Origin: Archangium gephyra | GTDB lineage: Bacteria > Myxococcota > Myxococcia > Myxococcales > Myxococcaceae | Direction: 5' to 3' | NCBI RefSeq assembly: GCF_001027285.1 | Contig: NZ_CP011509.1 | Span: 422,501 to 486,500 of the forward strand | Length of the DNA: 64,000 bases | Notes under the pieces: model-generated | Databases searched by the model: none | Told to the model about the DNA's origin: nothing | What the model saw: the letters and a program-made list of their open reading frames with translations, nothing else | Shown: one piece after another, positions 46,979 to 55,732 of the stretch | How the letters are laid out: each line of letters starts with the position of its first letter | Numbering within the stretch: the stretch's first letter is position 1 | Program-made: the position numbers and the translations under genes

Positions 46979-48829
46979 TCAGCGCCCGCTCCCACCCGGC
47001 CCCGAATCGCCCCCCACCCCGCCCCGCTTGAGCGCCACCAGCACCAGCGAGAACGCCGCCGGCGTCAGCCCCGGGATCCGCCTCGCCTGCCCCACCGTCG
47101 CCGGCCTCACCTTCTCCAGCTTCTCCACCGCCTCCGCCGACAGGCCCCTCACCCCCGCGTACGCGAAGTCCCCCGGAATCCTCCACCCGTCCCACGCCTC
47201 CGCCTCCCTCGCCGCCGCCCGCTCCGCCATCACGATGTAGCCCTCGTACTTCACCTCCACCTCCACCTCCTCCACCACCTCCTCGCTCAGCTGGGGCCAC
47301 CCCTCCGCCTGCTCCGCCGCCAGCGCCGCGTACGTCACCTCCGGCCGCTTCAGCCTCGCCGCCAGCCCCGTCCGCTTCAGCCGCGCCACCTCCTCCGTCA
47401 CCGCGCGCCGCTTCTCCTCCACCCGCTCCAGCACCTCGCGCGACACCAGCCCCACCCGCGCCCCGTGCCTCGCCAGCCGCAGCTCCGCGTTCCCCTCGCG
47501 CAGCTTCAGCCGGTGCTCCGAGCGGCTCGTGAACATGCGGAAGGGCTCGTCCACCCCCTTCGTCACCAGCTCGTCCACCAGCACCGCCCCGTGCGCCTCG
47601 TCCCGGCCGAGCACCAGCACGGGCTCGCCCTTCACCTTCAGCCCCGCTTGGATTCCCGCGAACAGGCCCTGGAAGGCCGCCTCCTCGTAGCCGCTCGTCC
47701 CGTTGAGCTGCCCCGCGAAGTACAGGCCCTCCACCGCCTTCGTCTCCAGCGTCTCCTTCAGTTGCGTCGGCGGCGCGTAGTCGTACTCCACCGCGTAGCC
47801 GAAACGCGCCACCTCCACCTTCCCGAGCCCCGGCAGCGTGCGCAGGAAGTCGAGCTGCACCTCCGCCGGCATGCTCGTGGACAGGCCCGCCGGGTACACC
47901 AGCGGGGAGTCCGGGCCCTCGGGCTCGAGGAACACCAGGTGCCGCTCGCGCGCCGAGAAGCGCACCACCTTGTCCTCCAGCGACGGGCAGTAGCGCGGGC
48001 CCCGGCCGACAATCTCCCCCTGGAACAGCGGCGAGCGGTGGAGGTTGTCGCGGAGGATCCGGTGCGTCTCCGCCGTGGTGTACGTGAGCGCGCACGTCAC
48101 CGCGGGCTGGTGGGGGAACGGGCCCTCCCCGAGTCCCCACCGCGTGCGCAGGGACAGCGGGCGCGGCGGGAAGTCCCCGGGCTGCGGCTCGATGGCGGCC
48201 CAGTCGATGCTGTCGCGCAGCAGGCGCGCGGGCGTGCCCGTCTTGAAGCGCCCCAACGAGAAGCCCAGCGAGCGCAGCGAGTCCGACAGTCCCTTCGCCG
48301 CCTCGTCGCCGAGCCGCCCGCCCACCTCCTTCTTCTCGCCCACGTGCATGAGGGCCTGGAGGAAGGTGCCGGTGGTGAGCAGCACCGCGCTCGCCGCCAC
48401 CTGCGTGCCGTCTCCGAGCACCACGCCCGCCACGCGGCCGCCCTCGGCCACCACGGAAGACACTTCGGCCTCGTGCACGGTGAGGTTCGGCTGGGCCCAC
48501 AGCACGGACTGCATGGTGCGCGCGTAGGCCTCGCGGTCGCACAGCACGCGGGTGGCCTGCACGGCCGGGCCCTTCGAGGCGTTGAGCGTCTTGAAGTGCG
48601 TGCCCGCGAGGTCCGCCGCACGGCCCATCTCGCCGCCGAGCGCGTCCAGCTCGCGCACCAGGTGGCCCTTGGCGGTGCCACCCACGGCGGGGTTGCAGCT
48701 CATCACGGCGGCGCGCTCGCGCTTGAGGGTGAGGCCCAGGGTGGACAGGCCCATGCGCGCGCAGGCCAGGGCGGCCTCGCAGCCCGCATGGCCCAGGCCC
48801 ACCACGATGACGTCATACCGAGGCTTCAT
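46979..48829 (-). CDS. mnmG: tRNA uridine-5-carboxymethylaminomethyl modification enzyme MnmG (GidA)
   Basis: A protein of 616 residues; with MnmE it modifies U34 of tRNAs reading NNA/NNG. FAD-binding VVGLGHAGCEAALACARMG is at the N-terminus, followed by MSCNPAVGGTAKGHLVRELDALGGEMG, then RGPRYCPSLEDKVVRF, AGQLNGTSGYEEAAFQGLFAG (second FAD motif) and FTSRSEHRLKLREGNAELRL. All are GidA hallmarks. rsmG follows downstream. The upstream 190 bp holds nested palindrome copy D. Confidence 0.97.
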   Translation of the reverse strand: MKPRYDVIVVGLGHAGCEAALACARMGLSTLGLTLKRERAAVMSCNPAVGGTAKGHLVRELDALGGEMGRAADLAGTHFKTLNASKGPAVQATRVLCDREAYARTMQSVLWAQPNLTVHEAEVSSVVAEGGRVAGVVLGDGTQVAASAVLLTTGTFLQALMHVGEKKEVGGRLGDEAAKGLSDSLRSLGFSLGRFKTGTPARLLRDSIDWAAIEPQPGDFPPRPLSLRTRWGLGEGPFPHQPAVTCALTYTTAETHRILRDNLHRSPLFQGEIVGRGPRYCPSLEDKVVRFSARERHLVFLEPEGPDSPLVYPAGLSTSMPAEVQLDFLRTLPGLGKVEVARFGYAVEYDYAPPTQLKETLETKAVEGLYFAGQLNGTSGYEEAAFQGLFAGIQAGLKVKGEPVLVLGRDEAHGAVLVDELVTKGVDEPFRMFTSRSEHRLKLREGNAELRLARHGARVGLVSREVLERVEEKRRAVTEEVARLKRTGLAARLKRPEVTYAALAAEQAEGWPQLSEEVVEEVEVEVKYEGYIVMAERAAAREAEAWDGWRIPGDFAYAGVRGLSAEAVEKLEKVRPATVGQARRIPGLTPAAFSLVLVALKRGGVGGDSGPGGSGR

Positions 48830-48947
48830 GTCGGCAGGGGAGGGGAGGGGAGAGGTGGAGCCTCACTTCTCACGCGGAGCCCCCGCGAAGGCAAGCCGAG
48901 TCCGCCGCTCGCCGCCACTCCCCAGGGGAGCGAGCGAGAGGAGACCC

Positions 48948-49009
48948 TCCGGGCACGAGGTCGAGCAACTGGTCCAACAGTCGGACCAGTTGACGACGCG
49001 CGCGCCCGG
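48948..49009. repeat. Nested palindrome repeat, copy D
   Basis: Outer arms CTCCGGGC (48948-) and GCGCCCGG (up to 49009); inner palindrome at 48966-48992 (CAACTGGTCCAAC / GTCGGACCAGTTG, one mismatch). Compared with copies A-C, the T-to-G change in the left arm is matched by an A-to-C change in the right arm, preserving pairing. It lies 12 nt after the stop of the kinase gene at 49021 (read on the minus strand). Confidence 0.85.
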
Positions 49010-49020
49010 CAGGCGCCCCC

Positions 49021-51021
49021 TCAGCCCACCGCGCCCGGCCCCTCCGCCGCGCCCGGGGCCTCGCCCACCGGCAGCGCCACGGTGAAGGTGGAGCCCTCGC
49101 CCGGCCGGCTCTCCACGGAGATGCTTCCGCCATGGGCCTCCACCAGCCGCCGCGTGAGGTAGAGCCCCAGCCCCAGCCCGCCATAGTGCCGCACCGGCAC
49201 CCCACGGCCGAAGCGCTCGAAGAGGCGCACCCGCTCGCCCTCCGGCATGCCGATGCCGTTGTCCTTCACCACCAGCACCACCGCGCCGTCCCGCGGCGTC
49301 ACCCGCACGTCGATGGGGCGGCCCTCGCCGAACTTCAGCGCGTTGCGCACCAGCCCCGTCACCACCTGCTCCACCCGCCGCGCGTCCCACCACCCCACCG
49401 CCGGCCCGCCCAGCTCCCGCCGCACCTCGGAGCCACTGGCCTCCACCTGGGGCCGCAGCTCCTCCAGCACCCCCGCCACCAGCTCGCCCAGGTCCACCCG
49501 CCGGCGGCGCAGCTCCAACGCGTGGCCCGCGCTCAACAGGGACACGTCCAGCAACTGGTCCACCAACAGGCCCAACTGCTTCGTCTGCCGCTCGGCGGCG
49601 GCCACCTCCTCCAGCACCCGGGCCGGCTCCAGCGGGGCGCCGCTCCGGCCCCGGCGCAACAGGCTCTGCAGGCGCAGCTGCAGGGGCAACAGGGGCGTGC
49701 GCAGCTCGTGCGCGGCCACGGAGAGGAACACCTCGCGCAGGCGGATGGCCCGCTCGGCGTGCAGGTACAGCCGCGCGTTGTCGATGGCGATGGCGGCGCG
49801 GCGCGCCAGCTCCCGGGCCAGGGCGAGCTCGGCGGGCCCGTAGCGCTCGGGCGTGGCCGAGACGAGCGAGATGGAGCCCACCACGTGCCCCCGCGCCACC
49901 AGCGGCACCACCAGCAGGCTCTGGCTGCCGAGCGCCTGGACGAGACGCAAGTGCTCCTCGTCGGCGCACAGGGCGCGCAGCCTGTCCTCGGAGAGCTGGG
50001 GCTCCAGCACCGGCTCGCCCTGGCGCATCACCCGGGCGGACGGGGCCGCCGAGCCGGGGCCCGGCGGGTAGCGGCGCCGCAGCTCGTCGAGCAGGGGCCG
50101 CTTCGCCGCGTCCCCATGCGCTCCCCCCACCCGGCGCACCTCTCCGTCCTCCACCAGGTCGATGACGCACCAGTCGGCGAGCGCGCCCACGCACAGCGAG
50201 GCCACCCGCGGCAGCACCTGCTCCGCCTCCAGCGAGGAGAGGAGGACCTCGCCCGCCTCGGCCAGCAAGGCGTTGGCGGCCTCGGAGCGCTGGCGCTCGC
50301 CCAGCTCCTGGCGCAGCGACTCGCGCATCTCGTTGATGGCCGAGCACACCTCGTCCAGCTCGTCGCGGCCGGAGGGCCCCGGAGCCTCGCGCCGCAGCAC
50401 CAGCGGCGCGTCCAGGTGGGCGGGATTCAACCCGCGCGTGTAGGCCGCCATGGTGGCCAGGTGCTGCGTCACCCGGCGCTGGACGACGAAGAGGACGAAG
50501 AGGGCGATGAGGAACGTCTGCGCCGCGTGCGTGGCGAGGATGACGAGCACCCGCGCCCGCAGCCGCGCGTGGATGTCCTCCAGGGTGGCGCTCACCCGCA
50601 GCGTGCCCAGCAAGGTTTCCCCGTGGTACAGCGGGATGGAGCGCACCACTCCCCGCTCCGTCCGGGGCGCGGCGCCGGCCTCGTAGTGGGTGCCCAGCGT
50701 GCTGTCCACCTCGGCGCGGACGATGTCCGGCAGCGTCGTCATCCCCTCCAGCTGGATGCGCAGCGGCGCCTCGTCGAGGGACCAGAGACTCTGGGCCACG
50801 CTCTGCGCGTAGCTGGTGCGCAGCTGCTCCAGCCGCTCCTCCAGGGCGTGGACCTCGCCACGGTAGTCGGCGGCGAGCTGCACGGCGGTGCTCACCAGAC
50901 TGGCGGCGAGGCTGAAGAGCACGATGGCCACGAGCAGCTGGCGGCCGAGCGGGTTGCCGGGAGTCCGCCTCCCGTCACGCTCAGGGGTGGCTCCCGGGGG
51001 GGAGGGGGCGGGTGAATCCAT
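49021..51021 (-). CDS. Sensor histidine kinase with HAMP and GAF domains
   Basis: A protein of 666 residues. Transmembrane helices at about 28-50 and 157-180 flank a periplasmic sensor of about 105 residues. HAMP spans about 182-240, GAF about 250-420 (LADWCVIDLVEDGEVRRVGG then VVPLVARGHVVGSISLVS). The kinase core has H-box SVAAHELRTPL with His438, N-box RNALKFGEG, G1 KDNGIGMPEGER and G2 GGLGLGLYLTRR. The start overlaps the end of the binding-protein gene by 41 bp, so the two are expressed together. No response regulator lies nearby. Confidence 0.93.
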   Translation of the reverse strand: MDSPAPSPPGATPERDGRRTPGNPLGRQLLVAIVLFSLAASLVSTAVQLAADYRGEVHALEERLEQLRTSYAQSVAQSLWSLDEAPLRIQLEGMTTLPDIVRAEVDSTLGTHYEAGAAPRTERGVVRSIPLYHGETLLGTLRVSATLEDIHARLRARVLVILATHAAQTFLIALFVLFVVQRRVTQHLATMAAYTRGLNPAHLDAPLVLRREAPGPSGRDELDEVCSAINEMRESLRQELGERQRSEAANALLAEAGEVLLSSLEAEQVLPRVASLCVGALADWCVIDLVEDGEVRRVGGAHGDAAKRPLLDELRRRYPPGPGSAAPSARVMRQGEPVLEPQLSEDRLRALCADEEHLRLVQALGSQSLLVVPLVARGHVVGSISLVSATPERYGPAELALARELARRAAIAIDNARLYLHAERAIRLREVFLSVAAHELRTPLLPLQLRLQSLLRRGRSGAPLEPARVLEEVAAAERQTKQLGLLVDQLLDVSLLSAGHALELRRRRVDLGELVAGVLEELRPQVEASGSEVRRELGGPAVGWWDARRVEQVVTGLVRNALKFGEGRPIDVRVTPRDGAVVLVVKDNGIGMPEGERVRLFERFGRGVPVRHYGGLGLGLYLTRRLVEAHGGSISVESRPGEGSTFTVALPVGEAPGAAEGPGAVG

Positions 51022-52174
51022 ACGACTCCAGGAGAGGACCCGGGAAGCGGAGGTGCCGCTGAGCGAAGAGGGCCCGGAGGGAGAAGTCGTAGTGCTTCAG
51101 CGAGGGGTTGGCCACTTTGGAGAAGGCGCGGAAGTCGATTGCCTCGCAGTCCCCCTCGCCGAGCACCTGGAGGAGGCTGTCCACGTGGGCGCGCGTGACG
51201 GGGGCCATGGAGGTGCGCCACTCGAGCCCCTCGGAGGCGAAGTCGCGGCCGTGGTGGTGGTCATACAGCAGCACCAGGGCCCAGGCGCCCTCCAGGAAGT
51301 GGCCGCCGAGCGTCGTCACCAGCCGGCCGTCGCGCACGGCCTGGAGGGCCTCGGGCGTCCAGTCCATGCCGCCCAGCCGCACATCCTCGCCGGGACGCAG
51401 GCCCGCGGCCTCCACCGCGCGCAGGGCCCCCAGCGCCATGGTGTCGTTGGCGGCCCAGAGCACCTGGAGCCGGGGGTAGCGGCGCAACAGCAGCTCCGCC
51501 TTGCGCCGGGCCACCTCCGCGTCCCACGAGGCGGAGACGGCCTGGAGGAGCTCGGCGCCCGTCCAGCCGGCCACGGCCTGACGCAGCCCCGCGGAGCGCC
51601 GCAGCCCGGAGGAGTCCTCGAGCTGTCCCTCGAGGGCGACGAGCCGCACGGGCGCGCGGGGAGTGTCGCTCCCGGTGGCGGCCTCCAGCAGGAGCCGGGC
51701 CAGCGTCCTGCCGGCGTGCTCCTCGTCCGGCACCATCTGCCCGAGCCACAGCGGGAAGTGCCCGCGCGGCCCGCCGAAGCGCGCCGCCTCCCCGGGCAGC
51801 AGGCCGGAGTTGATGACGAAGACGGGCACCCCCGTGCGCCGGGAGAGCTCCAGCATGCCGGTGCCACTGCCCCGGTGCATCGTGACGAGCAGGTAGTCGG
51901 GCCTGCCGGGCCCCGTCATCACCTCGCGCGCCCGCTCGAGGATCTCCCCGGGCCAGTGGCCCACCGGGTGGACGGTGAAGTCGATGCCCAGGTCCCTCGC
52001 GGCGGCCCGCATGGTGCCCACGAGGTTGTCCCGCCAGGGATTTCCCTCCTCCAGGGCATCGAGGAAGGCCACCCGCATGGGCCGCTCCACCGGAAACGCC
52101 ACCGGCGACAGCTGGGCCCCCGCGTCCGGAGACAGCAGCAGCACGAGCACGACGAAGCGCCAGAGGCCAGACAT
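50981..52174 (-). CDS. Periplasmic sugar-binding-type protein linked to sensor kinase
   Basis: A protein of 397 residues with signal peptide MSGLWRFVVLVLLLSPDAGA. The type 1 periplasmic-binding fold is visible: MRVAFLDALEEGNPWRDNLVGTMRAAARDLG, PDYLLVTMHRGSG, PVFVINSG, VRLVALEG, LQVLWAANDTMALGALRAVEAAGLRPGEDVRLGGMDWTPEALQAVRDG. This resembles LacI/RbsB-type sugar or autoinducer binding proteins, but no ABC transporter permease or ATPase is present; the gene overlaps a sensor kinase by 41 bp. It is therefore a likely ligand-sensing partner of that kinase. Confidence 0.88.
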   Translation of the reverse strand: MSGLWRFVVLVLLLSPDAGAQLSPVAFPVERPMRVAFLDALEEGNPWRDNLVGTMRAAARDLGIDFTVHPVGHWPGEILERAREVMTGPGRPDYLLVTMHRGSGTGMLELSRRTGVPVFVINSGLLPGEAARFGGPRGHFPLWLGQMVPDEEHAGRTLARLLLEAATGSDTPRAPVRLVALEGQLEDSSGLRRSAGLRQAVAGWTGAELLQAVSASWDAEVARRKAELLLRRYPRLQVLWAANDTMALGALRAVEAAGLRPGEDVRLGGMDWTPEALQAVRDGRLVTTLGGHFLEGAWALVLLYDHHHGRDFASEGLEWRTSMAPVTRAHVDSLLQVLGEGDCEAIDFRAFSKVANPSLKHYDFSLRALFAQRHLRFPGPLLESYGFTRPLPPGSHP

Positions 52175-52301
52175 GGGCCAGCTCCCCCCTTCCGAGCGCG
52201 GTACCGGGCGTGGAGGCTACACCGCGAGCGGCTTCGCGGCGGCCCACCGGCCCGGGTTCCGTCGACAGGTCCACGCTCCAGGGGGGAGGAGCGCCGGGGC
52301 C

Positions 52302-53045
52302 TCAGCGGGGCCGGGCCACGTACAGCGTGCACACGCCGAAGGTGAGCGGCGTGACGCGCAGCACCTCGAGGCCCGAGTCGCGCATGAGGCCGGCGAACAC
52401 CTCGGGCGCGGGGAAGTCGGCGATGGACTGCTGCAGGTAGCGGTACTCGCGAGCCCCGGACAGCAGCCGGCCCATGAAGGGCACCACGGTGCGAATCTGG
52501 AAGCGCGCCAGCGGGCCGAGCAATCCCTTGCGCGGCTCGGACAGCTCGAGGATGGCGATGCGCCCGCCGGGCTTCACCACGCGGGCCATCTCGCGCAGGG
52601 CGCGGGCACGGTCCGGCACGTTGCGGATGCCAAAGGCCATGCACAACCCGTCGAAGCTCTTGTCCTCGAACGGGAGCTGCTGCGCATCGCCCACCTTCAG
52701 CTCGCACACGCGGGTGAGGCCCTTGGCGGCCACCTTGCGCCGGCCCACCTCGAGCATGCCCTCGGAGGGGTCCACGCCCACCACCTTGGTGTCCGGGTGG
52801 CGCTGGAGCACCTTGAGCGCGAGGTCCGCGGTGCCCGTGGCCAGGTCGAGCACCCGGGCGCCGGACTGGAGCTCCAGCGCATCCACCGTCTTGTTGCGCC
52901 AGCGCTGGTCCACGCCGAAGGACATGAGCCGGTTGAGCAAGTCGTAGCGGGGGGCGATCATGTCGAACATGGCGCCCGAGCCGCCTCGAGGCGCGGAGGA
53001 CTCGGAGGACGGCGTGACGGAGGAGGGCTGGGGGGCGGTGCTCAT
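52302..53045 (-). CDS. ubiE: UbiE/MenG-type C-methyltransferase
   Basis: A protein of 247 residues: demethylmenaquinone or ubiquinone C-methyltransferase. Motifs: GAMFDMIAPRYDLLNRLMSFGVDQRWRNK (UbiE N-terminal signature), VLDLATGTADLALKVLQ (SAM), VVGVDPSEGMLEVGRRK, DAQQLPFEDKSFDGLCMAFGIRNV, ALREMARVVKPGGRIAILELSEP. The start MSTAPQPSS was chosen; the 29-codon upstream extension lacks similarity. As myxobacteria use menaquinone, menG may be the better name. Confidence 0.95.
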   Translation of the reverse strand: MSTAPQPSSVTPSSESSAPRGGSGAMFDMIAPRYDLLNRLMSFGVDQRWRNKTVDALELQSGARVLDLATGTADLALKVLQRHPDTKVVGVDPSEGMLEVGRRKVAAKGLTRVCELKVGDAQQLPFEDKSFDGLCMAFGIRNVPDRARALREMARVVKPGGRIAILELSEPRKGLLGPLARFQIRTVVPFMGRLLSGAREYRYLQQSIADFPAPEVFAGLMRDSGLEVLRVTPLTFGVCTLYVARPR

Positions 53046-53186
53046 GAGGGCGCCTATAGCATCCGAGGTGCCCGAGGGCCGCAAGGGGCAGGGGGCTCGA
53101 GGGTGCGGCGCTAATCCCACGAATTCGAGCAAGTCGTCCGTTCACGCCCGGCCGGGACGAGCGGACGCACATGGTAGATTGGCCGG

Positions 53187-53816
53187 ATGCGATGGCTGAT
53201 GGCATTGGGAGCGGCGACGCTGCTCGTGGGCTGTCCGGGCGAAGGTCCGGACGAGGGAGAGGACTCCGAGACGGTCTGCGTGGAGCCACCGGCGGACCTG
53301 GCGGTGCCCTTCAAGGACTTCGACGGGGTGGTGGCGCACTGGGCGCTCTCCGGGGGCTGCATCCAGACGAGCTACGCGCCGGACATGAAGGACGCGCTGC
53401 CGGAGTTCCAGGCGGCGCTGGCGGCGTGGGATGAGCAGTCGTGCAGCGACCTGTGCTTCAGCGCGCCGGTGGAGAGCACGGTGCCGGCGGACGACACCTC
53501 GCAGCGGCGCGTGCACCTGGTGTCGGGAAGGCCACCGGGCGTGGAGGGGTACAAGGTGCAGACCACCCTCACGCTGCGGCTGAGCACGGGGCGCCTCCTG
53601 CAGAGCGTCATCTACGTGGACACGGCCAGGGCGGGAGAGGTGAGCCGAGGGGACTGGCTGACGGCGGTGGGCAAGGCGCTGGGAATGGGGACCCCCGCGG
53701 CGGGCGTGGACAGCGTGATGACCCGCGAGCAGCCCCAGCCACGCACGGCCCTCACCGGGAAGGACCTCGAGACCTTCTGCCGCCTGTACGGCCGCCCCAC
53801 GTTCTGCGGCAACTGA
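53187..53816 (+). CDS. Lipoprotein of unknown function
   Basis: A protein of 209 residues. Signal MRWLMALGAATLLVGC has lipobox Cys16, followed by an acidic spacer (PGEGPDEGEDSE). Six further cysteines occur (CVEPP, GCIQTS, SCSDLC, FCRLYG, TFCGN), and the LPEFQAALAAWDEQSC segment resembles a surface-exposed putative matrixin-like domain, but no HExxH is present. DNA just upstream shows no strong ribosome binding site. Divergent from ubiE. Confidence 0.78.
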   Translation: MRWLMALGAATLLVGCPGEGPDEGEDSETVCVEPPADLAVPFKDFDGVVAHWALSGGCIQTSYAPDMKDALPEFQAALAAWDEQSCSDLCFSAPVESTVPADDTSQRRVHLVSGRPPGVEGYKVQTTLTLRLSTGRLLQSVIYVDTARAGEVSRGDWLTAVGKALGMGTPAAGVDSVMTREQPQPRTALTGKDLETFCRLYGRPTFCGN

Positions 53817-53905
53817 GCGGAGCACGGAAGCAGGCGGCCCGGGAGGCCAACGTCTCAGGGTACCCCGCGCCACCTGATGTCGGAAGTAGGGTGTAATGTC
53901 CGGGG

Positions 53906-54538
53906 ATGCACCCTGAATCCGACAGCCCTCCCGAGAGCGCCAGTGAAGAGGCACGTCCGGCAGCCCCTGCTCCGGACGTGAGCGGCAAGCCGAGACGCAA
54001 GGCGACCTACGCGGACCTGGAGGCGGTTCCCTCGCACCGTGTAGCGGAATTGGTGGACGGCGAGTTGTACGTGAGTCCCCGGCCCCCCTTGCTCCAGGCA
54101 CTCGCGAAAGGGGCCCTGCTCGGTGCGCTTGATGGACCCTTCGACCTGGGAAGGGGAGGCCCGGGCGGCTGGCTGCTGCTCCACGAACCGGAACTGCACC
54201 TGGGCGAGGACGTGCTGGTACCGGACATCGCGGGCTGGCGCCGCGAGCGCATGCCGGTCATGCCCGATGTGGTGGGCGTCACCCTCGCGCCCGACTGGGT
54301 CTGCGAGGTCCTCTCCCACTTCACGGCGGTGCTGGACCGGGAGAAGAAGATGAAGGTCTACGCCCGAGAGGGCGTGCGCCACGTGTGGCTGGTGGACCCG
54401 CTGCGGCAGGCGCTGGAGGTTTACGAGCTGAACGGCGGCCGCTGGACGCCACGAGGCACGCACACCGGCCAGGCGCAAGTGCACGCCGAGCCCTTCACGC
54501 CCCTGCGCCTGGAACTGGGCCTGCTCTGGCGGCGCTGA
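53906..54538 (+). CDS. Uma2-family protein (DUF820)
   Basis: A protein of 210 residues. Uma2 hallmarks: RKATYADLEAVPSHRVAELVDGELYV (N-terminal motif), LHLGEDVLVPDIAGWRRERMP (catalytic Asp), WVCEVLSHFTAVLDREKKMKVYAREGVRHVWLVDPL (with the EVLS and EKKxxxY patterns). Compact PD-(D/E)XK nuclease-like fold without the coiled-coil tail of the other Uma2 protein at 28408. Biological role of the family is unknown. Confidence 0.88.
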   Translation: MHPESDSPPESASEEARPAAPAPDVSGKPRRKATYADLEAVPSHRVAELVDGELYVSPRPPLLQALAKGALLGALDGPFDLGRGGPGGWLLLHEPELHLGEDVLVPDIAGWRRERMPVMPDVVGVTLAPDWVCEVLSHFTAVLDREKKMKVYAREGVRHVWLVDPLRQALEVYELNGGRWTPRGTHTGQAQVHAEPFTPLRLELGLLWRR

Positions 54539-54649
54539 CCCTGGAGGACGAGCCCGGGCCCTCGTCACGATTCACTGGAGCCCCCTCTGCCTCGGCGAAA
54601 CCCGCGGCGCTGCTCGCAGGGGCGCCGCCCAGACAGACGAGGCATCTCC

Positions 54650-55075
54650 ATGGATCAAGTGGAACCCATCGCGCGGAGCGCGGACGTTGTTTCCAACTCG
54701 CCCACCCAGTTCGATCTGCGTGGCAAGGACATTCACGTGAGCTTCTCGACCACGAGCATCACCGGCCGGCCGCTCATGCAGTACCGGGATCGCCGCCGGC
54801 AGGTGAGCGCGAGCGGCGATGAAATCCGCCAGGTGGATGTGGGGATCGGCACGCTGGTCACCATCGAGCTCCAGTCGAACGCGGCGGATGCGGGGGGAAT
54901 CCTCTTCAGCGTGTTGATTCCCCATGCGCAGCTGATCGGCCGGGACCGCAGCGTGAAGATCCACACGGTGGGCATCACCACGCGCACCCCGGGGTTCGTC
55001 GTTCCGTCCACCCGGCAGGTCGAGACGTACACCGAGGTGAACCTGTCGGGAGAAGCCACGCTCGTGTTCTCGTGA
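54650..55075 (+). CDS. Beta-rich protein of unknown function
   Basis: A protein of 141 residues starting MDQVEPIARSADVVSNSPTQ; GAGGCA lies about 8 nt upstream. No signal peptide or cysteine. It reads as a soluble all-beta protein (DIHVSFSTTSITGRPLMQYRD, QVDVGIGTLVTIELQSN, VETYTEVNLSGEATLVFS). No family recognised. Confidence 0.7.
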   Translation: MDQVEPIARSADVVSNSPTQFDLRGKDIHVSFSTTSITGRPLMQYRDRRRQVSASGDEIRQVDVGIGTLVTIELQSNAADAGGILFSVLIPHAQLIGRDRSVKIHTVGITTRTPGFVVPSTRQVETYTEVNLSGEATLVFS

Positions 55076-55178
55076 CGGGGGCCCGAACCCGTCCCGATAT
55101 CCGGACTTGCCCGGAGCAGTGGCGCCGAGGAGGCTCACCGCCCCCGTATGGAGCGGGGAGCCCACCCCAGGAGCACAC

Positions 55179-55637
55179 ATGCCCAAGGCGATTCCGGACG
55201 GATACCACTCGCTGACGCCGTACCTCACGCTGCGCGACGCGGCGAAGGCGATCGAGTTCTACAAGGTGGCGCTCGGCGCGACGGAGCTGTACCGGCTGCC
55301 GATGCCGGGCGGGAAGGTGGCGCACGCGGAGCTGCAGATTGGCACCTCGCGGCTGATGGTGGCGGACGCGATGCCGGACTGGGGCAACAAGAGCGCGAAG
55401 GACTTTGGCGGCTCGCCCATGGGGCTGTGCGTGTACACGGAGAACGTGGACGCGCTCAACGAGCGCTTCCTGAAGGCGGGAGGCAAGCAGGTGCGGCCGC
55501 TGGAGAACCAGTTCTACGGGGACCGCACGGCGCAGGTGGAGGATCCCGAGGGCTACAAGTGGACGCTCGCGCAGCACGTGGAGGACGTGACGCCCGAGGA
55601 GATGCAGCGGCGCATGGAGAAGATGATGGGCGGGTAG
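55179..55637 (+). CDS. VOC-family protein (glyoxalase/dioxygenase superfamily)
   Basis: A protein of 152 residues. VOC fold: SLTPYLTLRDAAKAIEFYKVALGATE (first beta-alpha-beta module), then GLCVYTENVDALNERFLKAGGKQVRP and FYGDRTAQVEDPEGYKWTLAQHVED, the PhnB-like subgroup. Possible metal residues His (AHAEL) and Glu (VEDPEG). CAGGAG lies 6 nt before ATG. PhnB-like members are often without known substrate. Confidence 0.9.
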   Translation: MPKAIPDGYHSLTPYLTLRDAAKAIEFYKVALGATELYRLPMPGGKVAHAELQIGTSRLMVADAMPDWGNKSAKDFGGSPMGLCVYTENVDALNERFLKAGGKQVRPLENQFYGDRTAQVEDPEGYKWTLAQHVEDVTPEEMQRRMEKMMGG

Positions 55638-55732
55638 GCCTCACCCGATGGATTGCCGGCGGCGCTCGAGGGTGGCCCTGCCGCGTACGGGGGCTGAGCG
55701 AGGAGTTGTTACCGGGGCCCATGCCAGTTTCT

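Noticed and set aside
53111-53150. A possible fifth nested-palindrome copy
   Set aside because: Only a fragment resembling one arm (GAGCAAGTCGTCC) and CGCCCGG is present; no second arm.
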